Of a stretch of 26,248 bases of DNA, positions 16,101-21,898 are shown piece by piece (positions within the stretch are counted from its first letter, which is position 1; each line of letters opens with the position of its first letter). Source of the DNA: DASZFV01 sp035546175 (GTDB taxonomy: Bacteria; Myxococcota_A; Polyangia; Fen-1088); contig DASZWW010000105.1 in the NCBI GenBank assembly GCA_035546175.1, forward strand, positions 1 through 26,248, given 5' to 3'. The translations under genes were made by a program, and so were the position numbers. The notes under the pieces are model-generated. The model ran no database searches, had not been told where the DNA came from, and was given only the letters and a program-made list of their open reading frames with translations.

Positions 16101-16854
16101 CGCTCGCGTACCGGTGCTCGGGCGCGAAGTACGCGAGGGTGCTGTACCCCCAGTAGTTTCGAAGCCCCTTGCCGGCGAGCAGCCCGTCGCTGGCGCTCGC
16201 GTGCAGGGGCAGGAGCTCGATGGCCGTGACGCCCAGCTGGCGCAGGTGCTCGACGACCGCCGGGTGCGCGAGGCCCGCGTACGTGCCGCGCAGCTCGGGG
16301 GGCACCTCGGGGTGCCGCGCCGTGAGGCCCTTGACGTGCGCCTCGTAGACGACGGTCTTGCGCCAGGGTGTTGCCGGCGCGCGGTCGGAGCCCCAGTCGA
16401 AGCTGGGATCGACGACGACGCTCTTCGGGACGCCCGCCGCGCTGTCGGCGGGATCGATGACCAGATCCGCGCGCTCGTCGCCGCGGCGGTAGCCGAAGAC
16501 GGGCTGCTCCCAGTCCACCTCGCCCGTGAGCGCCCGGGCGTAGGGGTCGACGAGCAGCTTGTTCGGGTTGCAGCGGTGCCCGCGCGTGGGCTCGTAGGGC
16601 CCGTGCACGCGCAAGCCGTAGAGGGTGCCCGCAGCGAGACCGGGGACGTAGCCGTGGAACGTGTCTCCGGTGCGCTCCGGCAGGTCGAACCGGTCCGTCT
16701 CGCGGCGAGGATCGTCAGGGTCGAAGAGGCAGACCTCGACCCGCGTCGCGACGCGCGAGAAGACCGCGAAGTTGACGCCCCCCTCGTCGGGAGTCGCGCC
16801 CCGGCGCGCGGGGCTGCCAGGCCAGACCGTCCGCGTCGAGCCTCGGACCGCCAT
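13102..16854 (-). CDS. glgX-malQ: Glycogen debranching enzyme GlgX fused to 4-alpha-glucanotransferase MalQ
   Basis: One uninterrupted 1250-residue frame with two catalytic domains. Residues 1 to about 720 are GlgX/isoamylase (CBM48 plus GH13): GVNFAVFSR near the start, nucleophile D355 in GFRFDLGATLGR, acid/base E392 in AEPWDCG, and D464 in FVTCHDGFTL. An arginine-rich linker near 725-742 leads to MalQ (GH77): LIPLFSIRTASSWGVGE, D1034 in YRVDHAMGF, E1082 in AEDLG and D1133 in STHDTD. All six catalytic acids are present, so both halves should be active. GlgX cuts alpha-1,6 branches of glycogen; MalQ rearranges the released malto-oligosaccharides. I chose the ATG at 16854; an in-frame TTG at 16884 is possible. 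No Shine-Dalgarno site precedes either. Its start is 16 bases after a 19-codon ORF that has one, which suggests coupled translation. Confidence 0.93.
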   Translation of the reverse strand: MAVRGSTRTVWPGSPARRGATPDEGGVNFAVFSRVATRVEVCLFDPDDPRRETDRFDLPERTGDTFHGYVPGLAAGTLYGLRVHGPYEPTRGHRCNPNKLLVDPYARALTGEVDWEQPVFGYRRGDERADLVIDPADSAAGVPKSVVVDPSFDWGSDRAPATPWRKTVVYEAHVKGLTARHPEVPPELRGTYAGLAHPAVVEHLRQLGVTAIELLPLHASASDGLLAGKGLRNYWGYSTLAYFAPEHRYASGRAPGAGVREFKEMVKTLHAAGIEVILDVVYNHTCEGNHLGPTLSLRGIDNATYYWLMPDARYYLDFTGTGNSLHVSDPEVARLVADSLRYWATEMRVDGFRFDLGATLGRVGRGEFDPRAPLFQIIAQDPVLSCVKLIAEPWDCGLDGYQIGNFPSPFHEWNGRYRDAVRRYWKGDENLAAEIGYRVSGSADLFQAARRAPQASINFVTCHDGFTLHDLVTYGAKHNEANGDENRDGSDDDQSWNYGVEGETEDAAIVELRERQKRNLLATLFLSQGVPMLLGGDELGRTQRGNNNAYCQDNETSWVDWALDARRSRLLAFTRRLAALRARHPSLQRQRFFVGQQIWDSSARDVAWLRPDGEEMSPEDWRLPWISTLGFVLGGDALAAVDERGERLLDDNLLVLMNAQHEPATFRLPVGGAEAKWIVELDTADPDREAGAECAGDYKMAARSLVVLRQPLSARAVSEAREAPERVQRREAARRRRRAGVLIPLFSIRTASSWGVGEVPDLGRFARWAGRAGFSLLQMLPVNETSGADASPYAASSAFAIDPVYLSLGACEDFTAAGGTDALASDVRELLARARAAPLVEWQDVRRVKQAAIALAFERFRRDEWQKDTRRALELRDFMRAHANWLDAHALYRVWHDQFGTSWVEWPAEARDRDPTAVAALRRDRADDLLRVKWTQWQLDRQWRSARRAASAEGVELMGDLPFVVGLDSADVWAYRELFRTDLRVGTPPEPGAPQGQDWGLPAYDWPALARQRFSWIRERSMRAGALFSIYRVDHAMGFYRTYVRAADGRWVGFSPGDEREQVEQGETLMRIMGSRAEVVAEDLGAVPAFLRPSLERVGVPGYRVLRWEKDGEDFRDPAAWPELSVATTSTHDTDALAVWFESLGPEARERLRRVPGLGDLPSAGPFDERTRDLLLRAVYAAPSTLAIVTLQDALGTRERINTPGNADGQDWRYRAGKTVEELLEDQSTTDRLARLAAESGRAPVRGPTR

Positions 16855-16870
16855 CGCTCGAGGAGGCCCC

Positions 16871-16930
16871 TCAGAGTGGCCCAAGCGGCCCCGTCTCTGT
16901 CTTCTGGTCGAGCAACTCGATCGCGTTCAT
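16871..16930 (-). CDS. 19-codon ORF upstream of glgX-malQ: leader peptide or remnant gene start
   Basis: An ATG at 16930 opens MNAIELLDQKTETGPLGPL and stops at TGA 16871-16873. It has the best Shine-Dalgarno match in this region (AAGGAG on the minus strand, 16936-16941, 5 bases before ATG), whereas glgX-malQ has none. The first residues, MNAIELL, resemble the N-termini of many hemerythrin-domain proteins, so it could be the stump of a gene whose remainder was replaced by glgX-malQ. Alternatively it is a short leader that feeds ribosomes to the downstream start 16 bases on. Neither is proven. Confidence 0.4.
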   Translation of the reverse strand: MNAIELLDQKTETGPLGPL

Positions 16931-16935
16931 GGGGG

Positions 16936-16941
16936 CTCCTT
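16936..16941 (-). promoter_or_regulatory. Shine-Dalgarno site AAGGAG of the 19-codon ORF
   Basis: Plus-strand CTCCTT reads AAGGAG on the minus strand, five bases ahead of the ATG at 16930. It is the only good ribosome-binding site before glgX-malQ, so it decides where ribosomes load. The rest of the divergent spacer to 17170 shows a GTTACC repeated 20-odd bases apart near 17033-17060 and no convincing promoter for the minus strand. Confidence 0.6.
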
Positions 16942-17159
16942 GGTCGGACCGCGAGTCGACGATGCGATCGGCGTGCCGAGCGCCGCGGCGCGGCCGAGCG
17001 CGACGCTCCGCGCGCCGTCCGGCCTGCCGTCGTTACCCTCGCGAAACGGAGTTACCGCCGGATGACATCGCGGCGCTCGCGAAGGCGGCGCCCGCGGTGC
17101 CGACGAGCGTCCGGACGCAGGCGCGGCTCGCAGCGCCGGCCGCCAGGCCCGGCCCGCGC

Positions 17160-17165
17160 TAGCCT
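17160..17165 (+). promoter_or_regulatory. Candidate -10 box (TAGCCT) of the AlkB-like gene, near-leaderless
   Basis: TAGCCT fits the TAnnnT form of a bacterial -10 box and ends 5 bases before the ATG at 17171, so transcription would begin at about the start codon. No Shine-Dalgarno site and no clear -35 box are visible. Confidence 0.35.
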
Positions 17166-17170
17166 CGAGG

Positions 17171-17791
17171 ATGCTCTCGGGGCAGCGGAGCCTGTTCGGC
17201 GGCGGCGCGCCGTCCCTCGACGCGACGTTCGCGCGCCTGCGCCGCGTGGCCCTCGACGCGACGGCGTGGGTCGAGCACGCGCCCGAGTGGCTGGGCGGGC
17301 ACGAGGGCCTGATGGAGCACCTCGTGCGCACGACCGCGTGGAGCCAGCCGAGGCGGGAGATGTACGACCGCACTGTCGACGTCCCGCGCCTCGTCGCGGC
17401 TGTGCCCGAGGACGGGCCGGGCCATCCGATCCTCGACGACGCGCGCCGCGCGCTGGAGCGGCGCTACGGCGTCGCCTTCCCGCGCGTGAGCCTCGCGTAC
17501 TACCGCGACGGTCGCGACAGCGTCGCCTGGCACGGCGACTACGTCGCGCGCGAGATGGACGAGGCCCTCGTGGCGACAGTCTCGCTGGGCGAGCCGCGCA
17601 AGCTCTTGCTGCGCCCGACGGGCGGCGGCCGGTCGCTCTCCTTCAGGCTCGGCTCGGGCGACCTCTTCGTGATGGGCGGCTCGAGCCAGCGCACGTGGCA
17701 GCACGCCGTCCCGAAGGTCGCGCACGCCGACCCGCGCCTCGCGGTCATGTTCCGCCCCACGTGGGACGAGGGCGCGCCGCCCCGGTCCTGA
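17171..17791 (+). CDS. AlkB-like 2-oxoglutarate/Fe(II)-dependent dioxygenase
   Basis: A 206-residue protein with the full AlkB active site: H121 and D123 in WHGDY, distal H178 in WQHAVPK, and a closing R189-x5-R195 that binds 2-oxoglutarate (the usual R-x-N-x-T-F-R reads RLAVMFR here, with Ala for Asn). SLGEPRKLLLRPTGGG and LGSGDLFVMGG are standard family strands. AlkB-type enzymes oxidatively remove alkyl groups from DNA or RNA bases. The N-terminal region, PEWLGGHEGLMEHLV, resembles the actinobacterial/proteobacterial AlkB subgroup. It is a single gene, divergent from glgX-malQ, and its stop lies 4 bases from the convergent lipoprotein stop, leaving no room for a terminator. Methylated nucleic acid is the expected substrate by family, not shown here. 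Confidence 0.9.
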   Translation: MLSGQRSLFGGGAPSLDATFARLRRVALDATAWVEHAPEWLGGHEGLMEHLVRTTAWSQPRREMYDRTVDVPRLVAAVPEDGPGHPILDDARRALERRYGVAFPRVSLAYYRDGRDSVAWHGDYVAREMDEALVATVSLGEPRKLLLRPTGGGRSLSFRLGSGDLFVMGGSSQRTWQHAVPKVAHADPRLAVMFRPTWDEGAPPRS

Positions 17792-17795
17792 GCCG

Positions 17796-20753
17796 TCACT
17801 CGTCACGGCGCTCGTCGCCGTCGAGCGTGCCGTCGAGATCGCGGTCGATGCCGATGCGGCGGCCGCTCCCCGGCGGCACGGCGGTGAACGTCAGCGTGAC
17901 GCCGTCGCCCCGGGTCAGGGCACGCAGCCGGGAGTCGGAGATGGGCGCCTCGTGCGATCGGTCGACCAGGAAGGCGCCGCTCGGCGGATCGAACAGCACG
18001 CCCACCGAGCGGCCGCGAACGACGCCATGCCCGACGAGGTCGCACTCCCCGGCGGCGGCGCGCAGCTCGAGGAGCCCGAGGCGCGCGAGCGAGTCCGGGC
18101 CGGCGGCCTCGTCCAGCGTCACCTGCTGCCCGACGATGGGGGCCAGGTTCGAGTCGAAGGCCAGCATGAAGGCCTCGATCTGCCGGCGCAGCGTGATGTT
18201 CGCCAGCACCTTCTGCTGCGCGGTCGCCGGATCGTCGGAGGGGCCGGCGACCGGGATGCCGCCCGGATTCGGGAAGGGGCTCGTGAGATCGCGCTCGGCG
18301 AAGACCGTGCTCGCGTGGAAGCGGAACACGGTGTCGACGCTCCCGTCGTGCAGGAACCCGAAGCCGCGCACCTGGTCGCCGGTCGGCGCGCTGGAGTTGT
18401 AAGGCGCCGGCAGGAAGGAGAAGATCGTGCCGCCGGGGCTGAAGGTGTCGTCCATCCCGAACATGCCGACCTTCTGATAGAGGTTGCGCAGGTGCGGGAC
18501 CTTCAAGAACTGCGTCTCCTGCTCGAACGAGTAGCGGCCGTCGCTGCCGAAGAACCCCGGCTTGGCCACGCCGAACGCGGCGTTGCCCTGGGGATCGAGG
18601 ACGTGGCAGCCGTTGCAGTTGTGGAAGGTGTCCGACGGCAGCTCGCGCCCGTCCGGCGTGTGGTTGAAGAAGAAGTCTCGCCCCGCCTGCTCGTCGGCCG
18701 TCAGTGAATCGTCGAGGCTCCGGATCGGGTTCGGCGGATACGTGACCTGCAGGATGAAGTCCGTGAACGCCTGCATCTCGTCGTCGGCGAGCGGTCCGCT
18801 GCGGCCCAAGAGCCCGCCGAACGCCACGTTGAACTTCTTGAAGGCGGCCTGCTCGTCGAACGTCCCCGTGTCGGGCTGGGCGCTGGGGAGCACGACGAGA
18901 CGCGTGGCGTCCGTGCCGCCGGTCCGATCGCCGCGCCAGTGCATGGGCCCGTGATTCGCCATGCCGCGCAGGCTCTGCGTGGTCATGGGCCCCTTGAGCG
19001 GGTGATGGATGGGCGTCCCCGTGCCGATGAGGGGCGCCACGAGCGACAGATCGAACGTGAACGGCCCCGGGATCGGCGTGGCGATGTCGTCCGGATCGCC
19101 GAGATCCCAGGCCAGGCTGTCGAAGTCGCCGAAGATGTGGCAGCTCGCGCAGGCCGAGTCGCCGTGACTGGACGTGAAGGTGGCGTCGTACAGGAAGCGC
19201 CGGCCGTTGACCACGCTGGGCGGCTCCGGGTTGAACATCGCCACGTGGCCGACCTCGCGCCGCGCGCGCACGTCGACGATCGAGATCGAGTCGTCGAAGC
19301 GGGTCAGCGCGTAGAGGAGGCCGCGCCGCGCGTCGAGCGCGAGGCCGCTCGGTCCACCGCCGGTCAGGGGGATCTGGCTCGAGGTCGAGGGCACGAAGGT
19401 GTCGCTCTCGAGCTCGCGCGTCGAGAACACGCCTACCTTGCTGGAGCCGAACGCGGCCACGTAGAGCGTGCGTCCGTCCGGGGCGACGACCATCTCCGTC
19501 GGGAACGCCAGGCTCCTGGCCGCCTCCTCGGGCGTGCCGTCGTGGCTGAAGTCGATGTGCTTGTTGAGGTGGCGCGGCGTCACGAGCCCCGCGGCCGGGT
19601 CGATGACCGTGATGCGGCTCTCCGCGAGGTGGCCGCGCACCGAGCCGGCGGGCGCGCCCTGCGTCGGCCCGAAGGAGTTGTGGCCCTCGAACCGCACGTC
19701 GTTCCGGGCGTCGGTGTTCGAGACGTAGACCTTCCCGCTGACCGGGTTGACCGCCATGTTGAAGAGCACCGTGCCCACGCCCGTGAAGACGCCCTTCGGG
19801 TCGGCGGCCGGCGGATTGGCCATGGCGTCGATCGCGAACACGTCCTTGTCCGGCAGGCTGAGGCGCACGTGGTCGTCCCAGCGCCGCCCGACGTTGTCGA
19901 GCCAGTGGAGCTGGCCGTCGGTCGGATCGACGCGCCGCTTGACGATGAGGGCCGTCCCCGGCTGGGGGACCCCCTGCGCGTTCGTGTGCGGCGGAGGCAG
20001 GCCGCCGTTCGGCGTGATGATCCGCTCGTGCAGGGACGTGGTCTGGTTGCCGGAGTCGAAGGCGGCGGCGTAGACGGTGCGACCGTCCGCCGAGACGGCG
20101 AGCGCCCGCGGCGTGTCCGCGAAGAGCGTGATCACGGCGACGGGCGTCCCGCCCAGCGACGAGCCCAGGTCGTCGGCGTCGAACGCCCACACGTCCGCGC
20201 GGCCCACGCCGGGCGTGGTCAGCTGAGGGTCACGCCCCGTGTTCTGCCCGCGGTGGGCCGTCGTGATGAAGGCCCGAGCGCGGCGAGGGCCGGCGAACAC
20301 GAGGTCGCGGGGCTCGTCGCCCACGAGGAGCGTCCGCACGACGTGCGCCGACTCGGGGACCCTGGCATCCACGATGCTGACGCTGTCGGACAGGTGGTTG
20401 ACGACCCACAGCTCGCCCGGACCACGCTCGGCGATCGCCACCGGCTCGAGCCCGACCGGGACCGAGGCGACGGGCTCCAACCTCCGGCCCTCGACGCGGA
20501 AGATCTCCAGCCGATCGTCGGGAGTGTTCGCGGCGTAGAGGTAGCGCCCGTCTTCGGCGAGCGCGAGCGGTCGCACGAGCCCGCTCTCGAACAGCGTGAA
20601 GGCCTTCTCCGGGATGGCCGGCCGGCTGCCCGTGAGCGCCGACTTGGCCGCGGGCGGGCCGCCGTCGGACGAAGGAGGCGCACAACCGGCGACCCATGTC
20701 GACGTGACCAGCAGTGCAGCGACGCGAACAGCCCGGAGCCCGACATCTCTCAT
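17796..20753 (-). CDS. Lipoprotein: YVTN-type beta-propeller fused to di-heme MauG/CCP-like cytochrome c
   Basis: A 985-residue exported protein. The N-terminus RAVRVAALLVTSTWVAGC has a signal peptide with lipobox VAGC (lipidated C24). Residues of about 50-520 carry repeated propeller blades such as GRYLYAANTPDDRLEIF, GELWVVNHLSDSVSIVDA and GRTLYVAAFGSSKVGVFS. The C-terminal third has two c-type heme sites, CASCH (535-539) and CNGCH (713-717), plus VPHLRNLYQKVGMFG, as in MauG and di-heme peroxidases. The protein ends in an Asp-rich DRDLDGTLDGDE segment like a calcium-binding loop. The ATG at 20753 has a strong AGGAGG site 6 bases before it, so the longer open frame to 21098 is not used. It should sit in the periplasm on a lipid anchor and handle electrons or peroxide; its substrate is unknown. 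No cytochrome maturation genes are nearby. Confidence 0.85.
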   Translation of the reverse strand: MRDVGLRAVRVAALLVTSTWVAGCAPPSSDGGPPAAKSALTGSRPAIPEKAFTLFESGLVRPLALAEDGRYLYAANTPDDRLEIFRVEGRRLEPVASVPVGLEPVAIAERGPGELWVVNHLSDSVSIVDARVPESAHVVRTLLVGDEPRDLVFAGPRRARAFITTAHRGQNTGRDPQLTTPGVGRADVWAFDADDLGSSLGGTPVAVITLFADTPRALAVSADGRTVYAAAFDSGNQTTSLHERIITPNGGLPPPHTNAQGVPQPGTALIVKRRVDPTDGQLHWLDNVGRRWDDHVRLSLPDKDVFAIDAMANPPAADPKGVFTGVGTVLFNMAVNPVSGKVYVSNTDARNDVRFEGHNSFGPTQGAPAGSVRGHLAESRITVIDPAAGLVTPRHLNKHIDFSHDGTPEEAARSLAFPTEMVVAPDGRTLYVAAFGSSKVGVFSTRELESDTFVPSTSSQIPLTGGGPSGLALDARRGLLYALTRFDDSISIVDVRARREVGHVAMFNPEPPSVVNGRRFLYDATFTSSHGDSACASCHIFGDFDSLAWDLGDPDDIATPIPGPFTFDLSLVAPLIGTGTPIHHPLKGPMTTQSLRGMANHGPMHWRGDRTGGTDATRLVVLPSAQPDTGTFDEQAAFKKFNVAFGGLLGRSGPLADDEMQAFTDFILQVTYPPNPIRSLDDSLTADEQAGRDFFFNHTPDGRELPSDTFHNCNGCHVLDPQGNAAFGVAKPGFFGSDGRYSFEQETQFLKVPHLRNLYQKVGMFGMDDTFSPGGTIFSFLPAPYNSSAPTGDQVRGFGFLHDGSVDTVFRFHASTVFAERDLTSPFPNPGGIPVAGPSDDPATAQQKVLANITLRRQIEAFMLAFDSNLAPIVGQQVTLDEAAGPDSLARLGLLELRAAAGECDLVGHGVVRGRSVGVLFDPPSGAFLVDRSHEAPISDSRLRALTRGDGVTLTFTAVPPGSGRRIGIDRDLDGTLDGDERRDE

Positions 20754-20759
20754 CGCGAA

Positions 20760-20765
20760 CCTCCT
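20760..20765 (-). promoter_or_regulatory. Shine-Dalgarno AGGAGG of the cytochrome lipoprotein
   Basis: Plus-strand CCTCCT gives a perfect AGGAGG on the minus strand, 6 bases before the ATG at 20753. It fixes the start against a much longer open frame. Confidence 0.75.
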
Positions 20766-20963
20766 GCGCAAATGAACGCCGCTCCATGTAGCGAATTCCT
20801 TCCTCGATGCGTGAGAAAAACGCGCGACGAATGCTCGGCAGGCGAATCGAGCGATCGAGGCCGTCGAAAGGAGATGGCTCGCATACAATCGAGCGCGCCC
20901 GTGTAGCGCCATTGATCGCTCGCGCGTGGCCCGCATGTGGCGCGCGCGACACATCGGTCGTTT

Positions 20964-21003
20964 CCGCTTCGTCGAGCCCGCTTCGTCGAGTGATATTTTT
21001 TTT
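20964..21003. repeat. 13-bp direct repeat next to a T8 run in a divergent spacer
   Basis: CCGCTTCGTCGAG occurs at 20964-20976 and 20978-20990 (period 14) and is followed by TGATA and a run of eight T (20996-21003), the most AT-rich spot of this spacer. The spacer (20754-21036, 283 bases) separates the minus-strand lipoprotein gene from the plus-strand DUF2934 gene and shows no gene of its own. The repeats could be a regulator site for one or both. Confidence 0.5.
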
Positions 21004-21029
21004 GCGACGGCGGCCGATGGGTCTAGGGT
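21002..21029 (+). promoter_or_regulatory. Candidate promoter of the DUF2934 gene (TTGCGA-16-TAGGGT), leaderless
   Basis: TTGCGA (21002-21007) and TAGGGT (21024-21029) are 16 bases apart. The -10 box ends 7 bases before the ATG at 21037, so transcription would start at the start codon. No Shine-Dalgarno site is present. Confidence 0.4.
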
Positions 21030-21036
21030 TGTCGCC

Positions 21037-21243
21037 ATGAACGCAACACAGCGCAAGACGGTGAAGTCGAACCAGACCTCGGCTCCTCTCGAGGTCAAGG
21101 CGGCGGCGGCTGCGAAGCCTCCGGCGCCGACGGCCGAGGCGACCGCGAGGCGCGCCTACGAGCTGTTCCTCGCCCGCGGCGGCGAGCACGGCCACGACGC
21201 CGAAGATTGGCTCCGCGCCGAAGCCGAGCTGAGCGGCCCGTAG
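21037..21243 (+). CDS. DUF2934 family small protein
   Basis: A 68-residue protein. After a lysine/alanine-rich, probably disordered start (about 1-30), the C-terminal half ARRAYELFLARGGEHGHDAEDWLRAEAELSG matches the DUF2934 pattern (A-x-x-x-Y-E-L-x-x-x-R-G-x-x-x-G-x-x-x-x-D-W-L-x-A-E-x-E-L), a short helical module of unknown function common in proteobacteria and acidobacteria. The ATG at 21037 is preferred over the longer open frame from 20926, which would run through the promoter-like region. The next gene starts 35 bases after its stop, so the two may be co-transcribed. Confidence 0.75.
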   Translation: MNATQRKTVKSNQTSAPLEVKAAAAAKPPAPTAEATARRAYELFLARGGEHGHDAEDWLRAEAELSGP

Positions 21244-21278
21244 CTTCCGCCATCGAAGCGGGAGAAGATGCGACCTCC

Positions 21279-21845
21279 ATGTCGCTGTCCGATCTCGCGT
21301 CGTTGGGAAGCTTCGTCAGCGGGTTCGCCGTCCTGATCTCGCTCATCTACCTCGCCCTTCAAGTCAGGCAAACGAAGCGCAATCAGCAGATCGCGATCAG
21401 GCACACCCGCGCCACGCGGATCGTCGAGCTGCACCTCGCGCTCGCCGACCTCTCCGTGGCGGACGCCTGGCTCCACGGCTCGGCGAGCCCGCAGGACATC
21501 ACCCGGACCCAGCTGAGCCAGTTCAACAACCTGTGCCGCGCGCTCTTCTTCCACTTCGAGGACTCGTTCTACCAGCGTGAAGAAGGGCTGTTGAACGACG
21601 ACGCGTTCGAGACCGTCGTCGCGGGCGCTCGGCTCTCGGCGAGGAGCCCCGGCTTCCGGGCCGCCTGGAGGCTGGCGCGGCCCAACTTTGGCGGACCGTT
21701 CCTCGCCTTCATGGACGGGGTGATCGCCCGGTCCGCCGTCGAGGCCCCGGTGGACCTGTCACTGGAGGCGTGGAAGCTCGCCTTCGCGTCCGAAGCGTCG
21801 CGCCCCTCGAAGACGGCGCCGTCGTCGGACGGACAGCCGGCGTAG
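21279..21845 (+). CDS. Hypothetical protein with N-terminal membrane anchor
   Basis: A 188-residue protein. One membrane segment, LGSFVSGFAVLISLIYLALQ (about residues 9-28), is followed by a positively charged VRQTKRNQQ and a helical soluble domain (IVELHLALADLSVADAWLHG, LCRALFFHFEDSFYQREEGLLND). This layout is seen in a broad, unnamed group of bacterial proteins with the pattern 'membrane helix, QLRQ/QVRQT, Q-rich helix'; no function is known to me. The ATG at 21279 is chosen because it starts the hydrophobic region directly; a purine-rich GGGAG lies upstream, at a longer spacing than usual. It ends convergently with the 508-residue membrane protein. Confidence 0.65.
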   Translation: MSLSDLASLGSFVSGFAVLISLIYLALQVRQTKRNQQIAIRHTRATRIVELHLALADLSVADAWLHGSASPQDITRTQLSQFNNLCRALFFHFEDSFYQREEGLLNDDAFETVVAGARLSARSPGFRAAWRLARPNFGGPFLAFMDGVIARSAVEAPVDLSLEAWKLAFASEASRPSKTAPSSDGQPA

Positions 21846-21858
21846 GCCGGGGATCTTG

Positions 21859-21896
21859 CGGCGCCGCCGTTGTCGAGGTTCTCGCGGCGGCGGCCG
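21859..21896. terminator. Candidate bidirectional hairpin between convergent genes
   Basis: CGGCGCCGCCG (21859-21869) can pair with CGGCGGCGGCCG (21885-21896) with one bulged base and a 15-base loop. It sits in the 53-base gap between the converging stops at 21845 and 21899. There is no T-run on either side, so it may only slow polymerase. Confidence 0.35.
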
Positions 21897-21898
21897 GT

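Noticed and set aside
12376..18402. A 2008-codon open frame on the plus strand
   Set aside because: It runs antisense to the epimerase, glgX-malQ and lipoprotein genes and across the AlkB-like gene. Its translation is Arg/Ala/Asp/His-rich without any domain, which is what GC-rich codon bias produces on the opposite strand.
20873..20905. Ten-codon ORF with a purine-rich upstream stretch in the lipoprotein/DUF2934 spacer
   Set aside because: The AAAGGAG touches the ATG with no spacing and the peptide is very short, so there is nothing to support translation.
17796..21098. A 1100-codon version of the cytochrome lipoprotein
   Set aside because: The signal peptide and a strong AGGAGG fix the start at 20753. 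The extra N-terminal part is the divergent spacer and the DUF2934 start.
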